Source of the DNA: Gammaproteobacteria bacterium
Lineage (GTDB): Bacteria > Pseudomonadota > Gammaproteobacteria > Steroidobacterales > GCA-2729495
Assembly: GCA_023150055.1 (NCBI GenBank)
Contig: JAKLLP010000050.1
Span: 1-10,066 of the forward strand
Length of the DNA stretch: 10,066 nucleotides
Direction of reading: 5' to 3'
Shown here: one piece after another, positions 1 through 6,429 of the stretch
Layout: every line of letters begins with the position of its first letter
Numbering within the stretch: the first letter of the stretch is position 1
Notes under the pieces: model-generated
Databases searched by the model: none
What the model was told of the DNA's origin: nothing
The model's input: the letters and a program-made list of their open reading frames with translations, nothing else
Position numbers and translations under genes: made by a program

Positions 1-18
1 CGGCTCGCCTGAACGCCT

Positions 19-1707
19 GTGTTGACCAGTCTGCAAATCCGCGACCTCGCCGTCCTGCACGAGATCGACATTGGCCTGGCCGGTGGGTTCAGCGCCCTCA
101 CCGGGGAGACCGGCGCGGGTAAGTCGATGCTCGTCGACGCACTCTCCCTCGTGCTCGGCGCCCGCGCCGACAGTGGCATCGTGCGGCAGGACGCTCCGAG
201 GGCCGAGGTTACGGCCACCTTCGACCTGTGCGACCGTCCGGACGTCGTCGCATGGCTCGCCAGGCACGACCTCGATGCCGGTGAGGACTGCCAATTGCGG
301 CGCGTGCTGACTCCTGAGGGACGTTCACGGGCTTACATCAATGGCCGGGCCGCAACGGCCGAGATGCTGCGCAGCCTCGGCGAGCAGCTCGTGGAGATCT
401 GCGGACAGCACGCCTACCAGTCGCTGCTGCGCCCGGCAATGCAGCGCGAACTGCTCGACGCTTTCGGTGGCCACGATGATCTCGTGTCGGCGGTTGCCGC
501 TGCACACCAGCAGTGGACTCTGGCCACCGCTGAACACGAACGGCTTCTGCGCGATACCACGGAACGCGACAGCAGGCTCGAGTTATTGCGCTACCAAATC
601 GGTGAATTATCGGCGCTGAACCCCGCCGAGGGCGAATACGAGGATCTGGCCCGCGAGCGATTGCTGCTGGCCAATGTCGGACGGATTTCCTCGGGCCTGC
701 ACACCGTCCTCGAGCGGATCTACGAGACGGAGGGCTTCTGCGCCCACGACAGCATCGGCGCTGCGCAGCGGGAACTTGACTCGCTGCTCACCCTCGATCC
801 CGAGCTCCAGGCGGCGCACGCCACGCTCGATCTTGCGCAGATCCATGTCGTGGAGACGGCCGAGACGATTCGCCGTCGGCTGTCGGGCCTCGAGCATGAT
901 CCGGCACGCCAGGACTTCATCGAGTCACGGCTCGACTCGTTCGAGACACTTGCGCGACGTCACCGCTGCGAGCCCGGCGCCCTGTGGCAATGCGTGCCCC
1001 TACTGCGCACCGAACTGCAGGCGCTGGACGAAAGCGCGTCTCGCCAGCGCCAGGGCGAAGCTGCATTGACGCGGTTGAGCGAGGCGTTGCGAAAGGCTGC
1101 CGCCACGCTTACCGCCGCACGTCTCGATGTCGCGCAGTCGCTGTCCGAGGCCGTGACGGCAGGCCTGCGCGAGCTCGGCATGCCGGATGCCGTTTTTTCC
1201 GTCGAGGTAACCACCGCTGCCGACGATACGATTGCAGCGCACGGCCAGGACCGGATCGAGTTCCTGGTCAGCGCTAACGCCGGGCAACCCCCCGGCGCAA
1301 TCGCGCGGGTGGCCTCCGGCGGTGAGCTTTCGCGCCTGAGCCTCGCCCTGGAGGTCGCTGCCATGACCGACCGAGCCGCCTCGACCTTGATCTTCGACGA
1401 GGTCGACGCCGGAATCGGCGGCGGCGTGGCCGAGATTGTCGGCCAGCAGCTGCGCCACCTGAGCCGGCAGCGCCAGGTGCTCTGCGTGACCCACCTGCCG
1501 CAGGTCGCCAGCCAAGCCGAACACCACTTCAACGTCACGAAGAACACGATTGACTCCGCGACCCGGGCTGTAGTCCTGCAGCTCTCCCCGGCCGCGAGGG
1601 TCGAGGAAATCGCCCGGATGCTCGGCGGAGTGAAAATCACCGCCCGCACACGCGCACATGCGCGCGAGATGCTGCAGCTCGCCGGTGGCGTCCTCCGGGC
1701 CGGCTGA
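19..1707 (+). CDS. recN: RecN, SMC-like DNA repair ATPase
   Basis: RecN acts in recombinational repair of DNA double-strand breaks and is a cytoplasmic SMC/ABC-type ATPase. The 562-residue product is close to the usual family length. The Walker A motif GETGAGKS is at residues 29-36, a long helical middle section at about 150-370 is consistent with the coiled coil, the ABC signature ASGGELSR starts at residue 432, and Walker B LIFDEVDAG has its acidic pair at D460-E461. The switch histidine lies in CVTHLPQVA. A GTG start at 19 gives the ML... N-terminus typical of RecN; no clear ribosome binding site is visible in the 18 bases before it. Those bases probably hold the end of an upstream gene (a frame ends with TGA at 10-12 and another at 23-25). 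In E. coli that neighbour is nadK, but too little is present to name it. bamE follows on the same strand. Confidence 0.96.
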   Translation: MLTSLQIRDLAVLHEIDIGLAGGFSALTGETGAGKSMLVDALSLVLGARADSGIVRQDAPRAEVTATFDLCDRPDVVAWLARHDLDAGEDCQLRRVLTPEGRSRAYINGRAATAEMLRSLGEQLVEICGQHAYQSLLRPAMQRELLDAFGGHDDLVSAVAAAHQQWTLATAEHERLLRDTTERDSRLELLRYQIGELSALNPAEGEYEDLARERLLLANVGRISSGLHTVLERIYETEGFCAHDSIGAAQRELDSLLTLDPELQAAHATLDLAQIHVVETAETIRRRLSGLEHDPARQDFIESRLDSFETLARRHRCEPGALWQCVPLLRTELQALDESASRQRQGEAALTRLSEALRKAAATLTAARLDVAQSLSEAVTAGLRELGMPDAVFSVEVTTAADDTIAAHGQDRIEFLVSANAGQPPGAIARVASGGELSRLSLALEVAAMTDRAASTLIFDEVDAGIGGGVAEIVGQQLRHLSRQRQVLCVTHLPQVASQAEHHFNVTKNTIDSATRAVVLQLSPAARVEEIARMLGGVKITARTRAHAREMLQLAGGVLRAG

Positions 1708-1732
1708 ACGCGGCTGGCCGATCGTTTAACAT
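1704..1732 (+). promoter_or_regulatory. possible bamE promoter
   Basis: A TAACAT hexamer at 1727-1732 lies 17 bases after CTGAAC at 1704-1709, which overlaps the end of recN. Both boxes match the sigma-70 consensus only partly. If used, transcription would start near 1738-1740, which would rule out the ATG at 1731 and favour the ATG at 1773 for bamE. Weak evidence from sequence alone. Confidence 0.2.
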
Positions 1733-1772
1733 GCCGGTGAAGCGCCGGAATCCGCATGAAGTTCGCCAGCAG

Positions 1773-2105
1773 ATGAGATATCACAAACCGACACGCCGCC
1801 TGATCGTCTCGGCACTCGCCCTGTTCGGCGCCGCCTGCGTGTATCGCATCGACGTGCAGCAGGGTAACCTGCTCGATGACGAGGACATCGAGGCGGTCCA
1901 GGACGGCATGACCCGCAGCCAGGTGCGGTTCCTGCTCGGCACGCCGATGGTCGAGGATCCCTTCCACAGCGAACGCTGGGATTACGTGTACTACCTGCGC
2001 CGGGGCAAGACCGGCCGCGAAGAGAAACGCTGGCTCATCCTGTTCTTCGAAAACGACAAGGTGGCCGCGATACGCAAGGATGTCCCGTTCGGCGATACGG
2101 CCTGA
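1773..2105 (+). CDS. bamE: BamE, outer membrane protein assembly lipoprotein (SmpA/OmlA)
   Basis: BamE is the small lipoprotein of the BAM complex, which folds and inserts beta-barrel proteins into the outer membrane. From ATG 1773 the product has 110 residues: a basic n-region (RYHKPTRR), a hydrophobic stretch (LIVSALALFGAA) and a cysteine at residue 22 for lipidation. The lipobox GAAC is not ideal, since leucine at -3 is replaced by glycine. The mature part carries the family core, including QQGNLL, a GMTRSQV segment, LLGTP and the ERWDYVYYL strand. An in-frame ATG at 1731 would add 14 residues and give an unusually long signal peptide, so 1773 is preferred; neither start has a strong ribosome binding site. 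The gene follows recN by 65 bases and converges with the ratA remnant 16 bases downstream. The recN-bamE order is as in E. coli. Confidence 0.93.
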   Translation: MRYHKPTRRLIVSALALFGAACVYRIDVQQGNLLDDEDIEAVQDGMTRSQVRFLLGTPMVEDPFHSERWDYVYYLRRGKTGREEKRWLILFFENDKVAAIRKDVPFGDTA

Positions 2106-2121
2106 AGGCCTCCCGCCGGCT

Positions 2122-2464
2122 CTACGCGCGTTTCTGCCTGGCGCGCTTCACGAAGGCATCGACGAGCTGGTTGCAAAGCGCCTCGAATGGCGGGCCGAGC
2201 AGAGCATCGACGACCCGGTTCGCGAACGCGCAGCGCCATGGTGATGCGCCGTGGGCGCTGTTCGTGGTTGGCCGTGCGAAACTCCGTTTTCAGCGGCCCC
2301 TGCGAGAGCGCGATGCTCGCCTCCACGGTGTCACCCCCGCGAGCGTGCACCTGCGCGCCAGTGCAACCCGGCAGGAACTCAGGATAAGACTCGACATCGG
2401 CGACGAGATCGAACATCGCCTCGGCGGTGAATGGCACAATCGCGCTGCGTTCGACGTGGCGCAT
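2122..2464 (-). pseudogene. ratA: ratA remnant, START/polyketide-cyclase-like family, internal deletion with frameshift
   Basis: The first half, read from ATG 2464, matches the RatA N-terminus: RSAIVPFTAEAMFDLV, then VESYPEFLPGC. The frame then runs into unrelated arginine-rich sequence that would continue past the bamE stop. The genuine C-terminus (FANRVVDALLGPPFEALCNQ, then LVDAFVKRARQKRA and a TAG at 2122-2124) is in a different minus-strand frame starting at 2226. Against E. coli RatA from memory, about 31 codons should lie between ITMAL (ending at 2231) and FANR, but only four bases remain at 2227-2230. That implies loss of about 89 bases, which is not a multiple of three. Restoring them gives a gene of about 144 codons, the normal size. 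RatA family proteins are linked to inhibition of 70S ribosome formation and, as COQ10-like proteins, to ubiquinone binding. This copy should not make a normal protein. An assembly error is the main alternative. Confidence 0.85.
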
Positions 2465-2565
2465 GAATGGGCGTAGATGATCGGCGCCGGGGCGGCGCGC
2501 TTTTCCTGCACTACGAAAGATGACAGGATTGTGAGCGAATCGAAACCTACGGACAACTCAGGCAC

Positions 2566-3048
2566 ATGGCCGGCAAGTCAGGCGCAAAGAAGGACGCGGC
2601 CAACCGCAACATCGCCGAAAACCGCAAGGCGCGTCACGACTACTTCATCGAGGACCAGATCGAGGCCGGAATCGCTCTGCAGGGCTGGGAGGTGAAGAGT
2701 CTGCGCGACGGGCGCGCCAACCTCAAGGAAGGCTACGCGGTAATCCGCAACAACGAAGCCTGGCTCGTCGGCGCCAACATTTCGCCGATGACCTCGGCCT
2801 CCACGCACGTGACCCCCGACCCGGTCCGGAGTCGCAAGCTGCTGCTCCACCGGCGTGAACTCGACCGGCTCATCGGCGCCGTCGAACGCAAAGGCTACAC
2901 CCTCGTACCGCTCGCGCTCTACTGGAAGAACGGACGCGCCAAACTCGCCGTCGGCCTCGCCCGCGGCAAGAAGCAGCACGACAAGCGGGCCGACGAAAAA
3001 GAACGGGACTGGGAGCGCCAGAAGCAGCGCTTGCTGAGGAAAGGTTAA
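2566..3048 (+). CDS. smpB: SmpB, SsrA (tmRNA)-binding protein
   Basis: SmpB binds tmRNA and brings it to stalled ribosomes, where trans-translation rescues the ribosome and tags the nascent chain. The 160-residue product has the normal length and all family landmarks: [12 protein letters not shown] near residue 20, the [14 protein letters not shown] strand, the [22 protein letters not shown] stretch, and [19 protein letters not shown]. The basic, lysine/arginine-rich tail from about residue 130 is the part that enters the mRNA channel in known structures. The start ATG has only a weak AGG close upstream. It is divergent from ratA, with 101 bases between the two starts, as in E. coli. The stop codon TAA forms part of the 5' arm of the hairpin directly downstream. 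Confidence 0.97.
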   Translation: MAGKSGAKKDAANRNIAENRKARHDYFIEDQIEAGIALQGWEVKSLRDGRANLKEGYAVIRNNEAWLVGANISPMTSASTHVTPDPVRSRKLLLHRRELDRLIGAVERKGYTLVPLALYWKNGRAKLAVGLARGKKQHDKRADEKERDWERQKQRLLRKG

Positions 3049-3085
3049 CCCGCACTATTCATGAAGGCGGCAGCGAGCGCGGGTT
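3049..3085 (+). repeat. dispersed repeat, copy A, with terminal stem
   Basis: Bases 3049-3082 match 5327-5360 in the same orientation at 27 of 34 positions, including CTATTCA and GGCGGCA in register. Here the ends also pair: AACCCGC at 3047-3053 with GCGGGTT at 3079-3085, seven base pairs including two bases of the smpB stop codon. Both copies sit just after the stop of a plus-strand gene. It may be a REP-like element or the end of a degraded mobile element; the family is not recognised. Confidence 0.55.
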
Positions 3086-3086
3086 G

Positions 3087-3112
3087 GACTCGGCCCGTCC
3101 CCGGGCCGAGTC
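3087..3112 (+). terminator. strong hairpin after smpB, possible transcription terminator
   Basis: GACTCGGCCCG at 3087-3097 and CGGGCCGAGTC at 3102-3112 form a perfect 11-bp stem with a TCCC loop. It follows smpB by 38 bases. There is no T-tract after it, so it is not a textbook intrinsic terminator; it may protect the mRNA 3' end, act with Rho, or belong to the repeat cluster. A smaller hairpin (CAGGCG/CGCCTG, 3118-3132) follows. Confidence 0.4.
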
Positions 3113-3140
3113 TGACTCAGGCGCTGCGCCTGGCGCCGCA

Positions 3141-3253
3141 GGTCTGGCGGTGGTGACGTCAAGGCGGGCGTGTGGAGCCAGCGGAACTTGAGCGAGCGCA
3201 GCACAGTGATGTGCGCAGCGCGCGTCCCGCCGCGGCGTCAACGCCGCCAGACC
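3141..3253 (+). repeat. 28-nt imperfect inverted repeat enclosing 57 bases
   Basis: The arms 3141-3168 and 3226-3253 pair over 28 positions with three mismatches and two G-T wobbles; the outer ten pairs (GGTCTGGCGG with CCGCCAGACC) are perfect. The 57-base interior is GC-rich and contains a short GCAC/GTGC hairpin. No open reading frame of note is enclosed. It could be a miniature transposon-like element, a structured RNA or a long terminator-like hairpin. It was not recognised as a known RNA family, and it lacks integron attC core sites. Confidence 0.6.
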
Positions 3254-4227
3254 ACGTAGCAGCGCGCCAGTCTCATCCCGGCAGGCATCCCGCCAGATGG
3301 TCGATGAAGCGTTTTCCGGGTTTGCTCGTCCGTACCGCCTCACGATGGCGGTGGATTACTGGACATGAATCCGGCACCTTTACCGGCCACATCAAAGGCA
3401 CCGCGACCATGCCCAGCCGATTCACCGCCGAGCGGATCGATGCCGCGATCGAAACCCTGACCCGACTGCGCGACCGGCAGATCGCGCTCGCCCGTGCCTC
3501 CAGCGGCGAACTGGAGCGTATCCCGGGCGAGTACCGGCCAAGCGCGCTCAACCTGCTGCACTACCTGGCCATGCGCCAGCACGACCTGCGCCCGCTGCAG
3601 CGCGAGCTGTCATCCCTTGGGCTCTCCTCGCTCGGCCGCACCGAGGCGCACGGGCTGGCCGGTGTCGACGCCGTGCTGGCTGCCCTGCACATGCTGGCCG
3701 GTCGCGCCATGAGCCGGCCGGAGGAGTTCGAGTTGCCCGTCGATTTTGCGACCGGCCCGCGGGCGTTGGAGCGGCACACCGAGGGCCTGCTCGGTCCTGC
3801 CCCGCCCGGGCGCACGGTGCGGATCATGGTCACCATGCCGGCCGAGGCGGCCAGTTCATACGGGTTTGTTCGCGACCTGCTGCTCGCCGGCATGAACGTG
3901 ATGCGGATCAACAGCGCGCACGACGATCTTCCCGCCTGGACCCGCATGGTCGAGCACCTGCGCCGGGCGGTGGCCGAGACGGGACGCGCCTGCCGCGTGC
4001 TGTTCGACCTCCAGGGGCCCAAGCTGCGCACCGGGGACATCGCCCCCGGCCCGGCGGTGGTGCGCTGGAGCCCTCACCGCGGCGTGCGCGGCGAGGTGCT
4101 GCGGCCGATCCGTGTGCGGTTGGTACCCGAGGGCCACACGGCGCCGCCGGACCACGATGTCCTGCTGCCATTCGAGGGCGACTGGCCGCCGGACCTCGCG
4201 GCAGGGGATGAGATCCTCGTCATGGAT

Positions 4228-4230
4228 TGA
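4228..4230 (+). other. in-frame TGA splitting the pyruvate-kinase-like gene
   Basis: The codons read ATG GAT TGA CGG GGC AAG, and the same frame continues as homologous sequence (RGKSRSLRVLAIDAAGTL). Nothing is inserted or deleted. A one-base change from CGA would explain it. Other genes here (recN, bamE) end in TGA, so TGA is not generally reassigned. No convincing SECIS hairpin follows, and the site is not catalytic, so selenocysteine is unlikely. The first in-frame restart is GTG at 4255, without a clear ribosome binding site. Confidence 0.85.
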
Positions 4231-4461
4231 CGGGGCAAGTCACGCTCCCTGCGGGTGCTCGCGATCGACGCTGCCGGAACCCTCACCGAGAGCCGCTCGA
4301 CCGTCTACGTCGAGTCGGGAGCCGAGTTGAGCTGTCGGCCGGCGGATGCGACCGCGCACGACACCGACCCGATCGTGATCGGCAGGATCGGGGCGCTGCC
4401 GCCCAGCGAACCGGCAATCATGCTCCGGCGCGGCGACCTGCTCTGGGTGACTGGTGCCGAG

Positions 4462-4485
4462 CGGCCGGGGCGGCCGGGGCGGCCG
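4462..4485 (+). repeat. 9-nt tandem repeat CGGCCGGGG, 2.7 copies
   Basis: Two full units and six bases of a third lie in frame and encode Arg-Pro-Gly-Arg-Pro-Gly-Arg-Pro in the lid domain of the pyruvate-kinase-like protein. Unit length is a multiple of three, so slippage would keep the frame. Confidence 0.6.
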
Positions 4486-5326
4486 GCCAATCGTGACACC
4501 GATGGGCAGCGCAGCGTGCCGGCGTCGATTCCATGCACCCTGCCGGAGGTATTCACCAGCGTCGAGGTGGGGCAACGCATCCTGTTCGACGACGGCAAGC
4601 TCGGCGGAGTCGTCGAGCGCGTGTCGGGCGAACTTCTCGAGGTCCGCATCACCCAGGCCCGCGCGCGCGGTGAACGGCTGCGGGCTGACAAGGGCATCAA
4701 CCTGCCGGACAGCAAGCTCGAACTCGCCCTGCTCAGCGATGCCGACCTGGCCCACCTGGATTTCGCCGTGACACACGCCGATATGGTCGGCCTGTCGTTC
4801 GTGCGTACGCCCGACGACGTGTTCGAACTGGAACGCGAGCTCGCCCGCCGCGGCGGGAGCGCGCTGGGTATCGTGCTGAAGATCGAGACCCGGGCGGCTT
4901 TCGAGCGCCTCCCCGCCCTGCTCCTGACGGCGTTACGCTCGCCGCCGGTCGGTGTCATGGTGGCGCGCGGCGACCTCGGGGTCGAACTCGGCTTCGAGCG
5001 GCTCGCGGAAGTGCAGGAGCAGGTACTGTGGCTGTGCGAAGCAGCGCACGTGCCCGTGATCTGGGCTACACAGGTACTCGAGTCGCTCGCCAAGAAGGGC
5101 CGGCCATCGCGGGCGGAGGTGACCGACGCGGCCATGAGCGGTCGGGCCGAATGCGTCATGCTGAACAAGGGCCCGCACGTGCTCGAGGCGGTGCGCTTCC
5201 TCGATGACGTCATGGGCCGCATGCAGGCGCACCAGTCGAAGAAGCGCTCGACGCTGCGCAGGCTGTCGGTCTCGGCCGGCGTCGAGGAGGCGACGTGACG
5301 CGCGATGCGAACGGCGGCCTCGCTGC

Positions 5327-5360
5327 CCCGCGCTATTCACGACGGCGGCATCGCACGCAG
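5327..5360 (+). repeat. dispersed repeat, copy B
   Basis: Same element as 3049-3082 (27 of 34 bases identical), here 28 bases after the stop of the pyruvate-kinase-like gene. The terminal stem is only partly kept (TGCC at 5324-5327 with GGCA at 5360-5363 plus three inner pairs). Confidence 0.55.
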
Positions 5361-5435
5361 GCAGATCGGTGACTCACTGCAGAAAATCGACGATACGGGT
5401 GATTACAGCGTGTCGGTGCGTCCGCCGTCTGTCGC

Positions 5436-5488
5436 GGCCCTGCCAGGGCCAGCTGCCTGGCTTGTCCGGAAATGCATCCGGTAATTTT
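5436..5488 (+). terminator. hairpins between convergent genes, possible terminator
   Basis: A perfect GGCCCT-GCC-AGGGCC hairpin lies at 5436-5450. A second, CCGGA-AATGCA-TCCGG, at 5466-5481 is followed by TAATTTT, the only T-rich tract in this gap. It lies between the stop of the pyruvate-kinase-like gene and the end of the minus-strand hydrolase gene, where a terminator is expected. The five-pair stem is weak. Confidence 0.35.
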
Positions 5489-5500
5489 CCGTACAACCGA

Positions 5501-6424
5501 TCAGACGTGCGCGCCTGATTTGCCAAAGAACAGACGGAAGATCTCGTGGTCCATGCGGTCGCGCGAAATGCACTCCTCGAAGTCATGCGCCGAGTGCTCG
5601 AGTAGCCGGAATCGGTAGCGGGTCTCGAGCCCGCGCTGGCGCGCTTCACGGCGCAGCCTGCGCAGCCAGCGCCGCCCGCGCTCGACGCGGTTCTCGCCCT
5701 GGCGTCGGTCGACGCCCGCAGACTGCCGCAGCGACTGATCGCGCATGACGTCGCCGGCACCGACGAGCACGCTCACCGGAACTCGCAGGAAACGCTCCAG
5801 GTCGAAGCGCAGGTCCGGAAGCTGGCCGCAGGCGGCCATGCCCTGCGGAAACGGACGGGCAGTGTCGGGCCATGTGTACCAGCCGGCGGCGGTGACAGCG
5901 AGTGCACGCACGCGGCCCGGGTTCGCCATCGCGTAACGGTGGCCAAACTGCCCGCCACCCGAGAAGCCATAGAGGAAGAAGCGGCGCGTGTCGATGCCCG
6001 TCACCCGGCCGAAGTCCTCGAGCAGCCTGTCGAGCGCGTGGTCGGCCCTCAGGCCACGTCGGCCGAGGCGCTGGAAATCCGGAAAAAAGTCCACACCGAA
6101 GAGCGGCGCGAACACGACCACGCCGTACTGCTCGGCGCACTCGGAAAGGAGTCGGGCCTGCTCGCGCGCATTGCGCGAGATGCCGTGGACGGCGACCAGC
6201 AGCGGCGCGCTGCGGGTAGCCCCGCACGGCCAGTAAACGTAACCCTGCAGGCGCGTGTCGGAGGAGAGCTTGCGCAGGATGATGCGACCGCGGGGGATCG
6301 TCACCTCGCTGGCGACTCCCGGAGCAAGCCCTGCAGGCCCGATTTCGTGCACGCCCCGTTCCATGCGAGCCTGGCCGGGAGAACTCCCTCCGCGCCCGCC
6401 GTTAACCGGCCGCGGCAGGGTCAT
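5501..6424 (-). CDS. alpha/beta hydrolase (esterase/depolymerase-like)
   Basis: This is a 307-residue cytoplasmic-type serine hydrolase without a signal peptide or membrane segment. The fold's landmarks are in order: an oxyanion-hole HG at 80-81 (LLVAVHGISRN), nucleophile S155 in GFSGGGQFGHRY, a candidate acid D225 in VLVGAGD, and a candidate base H280 (or H277) in LLEHSAHDF. The substrate is unknown; the overall pattern resembles polyhydroxybutyrate-depolymerase-like and feruloyl-esterase-like hydrolases. ATG 6424 is used as the start; a TTG at 6433 would overlap the upstream stop as TTGA and add three residues, suggesting translational coupling with the P-loop gene. A later ATG at 6364 would still keep the whole fold. 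The C-terminal half (about residues 235-270) is very rich in arginine. It may hydrolyse a product made by the neighbouring genes, but that is inference. Confidence 0.85.
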   Translation of the reverse strand: MTLPRPVNGGRGGSSPGQARMERGVHEIGPAGLAPGVASEVTIPRGRIILRKLSSDTRLQGYVYWPCGATRSAPLLVAVHGISRNAREQARLLSECAEQYGVVVFAPLFGVDFFPDFQRLGRRGLRADHALDRLLEDFGRVTGIDTRRFFLYGFSGGGQFGHRYAMANPGRVRALAVTAAGWYTWPDTARPFPQGMAACGQLPDLRFDLERFLRVPVSVLVGAGDVMRDQSLRQSAGVDRRQGENRVERGRRWLRRLRREARQRGLETRYRFRLLEHSAHDFEECISRDRMDHEIFRLFFGKSGAHV

Positions 6425-6429
6425 CGCCT

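Larger units (their letters stand above)
3049..3408. other. 360-base intergenic region, hairpin-rich, no gene seen
   Basis: The first 205 bases hold repeat copy A, the 11-bp hairpin, a small hairpin and the 28-nt inverted repeat. Bases 3254-3408 show no strong promoter or RNA gene; an AAAGG at 3394-3398, ten bases before ATG 3409, is the likely ribosome binding site of the next gene. ssrA, which follows smpB in E. coli, is absent: neither its conserved 5' end nor a tRNA-like GGTTCGA T-arm is present. The plus frame open from 3172 to 3409 is taken as non-coding upstream sequence. Confidence 0.6.
3409..5298 (+). pseudogene. pyruvate-kinase-like protein with N-terminal extension, interrupted by an in-frame TGA
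   Basis: Pyruvate kinase converts phosphoenolpyruvate and ADP to pyruvate and ATP. Numbering from ATG 3409, the frame has 629 positions with a stop codon at 274. Residues 1-135 are an extension (LHYLAMRQHDLRPLQREL, LSSLGRTEAHGL) seen in a subgroup of pyruvate-kinase-like proteins. Catalytic-barrel motifs follow: MVTMPAEA at 140, MNVMRINSAHDD at 162, DLQGPKLRTG at 200 on the near side of the stop; LKIETR with K491 and E493, VMVARGDLGVE with D522, and WATQVLES with T554 on the far side. The usual allosteric C-terminal domain is missing, which fits this subgroup. The stop falls in the lid (B) domain, so neither half alone has a full active site: the first 273 residues lack K491/E493, and restart at GTG 4255 would lack the substrate-loop half. 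Nonsense mutation, readthrough and sequencing error remain possible. Confidence 0.8.

Noticed and set aside
960..1967. Long minus-strand open frame of 335 codons across recN and bamE
   Set aside because: It is antisense to two clear genes, is rich in Arg/Ser/Ala as expected of a shadow frame in GC-rich DNA, and shows no recognisable domain.
1991..2464. Intact 157-residue minus-strand protein
   Set aside because: Only the first half matches RatA; the rest is read in the wrong frame after the deletion and runs across the bamE 3' end.
3141..3253. Integron attC site
   Set aside because: The long imperfect stem is suggestive, but no GTTRRRY/RYYYAAC core sites are present and there is no cassette array.
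3059..3343. Minus-strand frame of 94 codons after smpB
   Set aside because: It reads through hairpins and the inverted repeat, has low-complexity Ala/Arg-rich sequence, and matches nothing recognised.
3172..3408. N-terminal extension of the pyruvate-kinase-like gene from an upstream start
   Set aside because: It would begin inside the inverted repeat and adds unrecognisable sequence; ATG 3409 has an AAAGG ten bases upstream.
4228..4290. Selenocysteine codon with a SECIS element
   Set aside because: Only a weak, bulged GGGG/CTCCC pairing follows the TGA, and the position is a non-catalytic lid residue.
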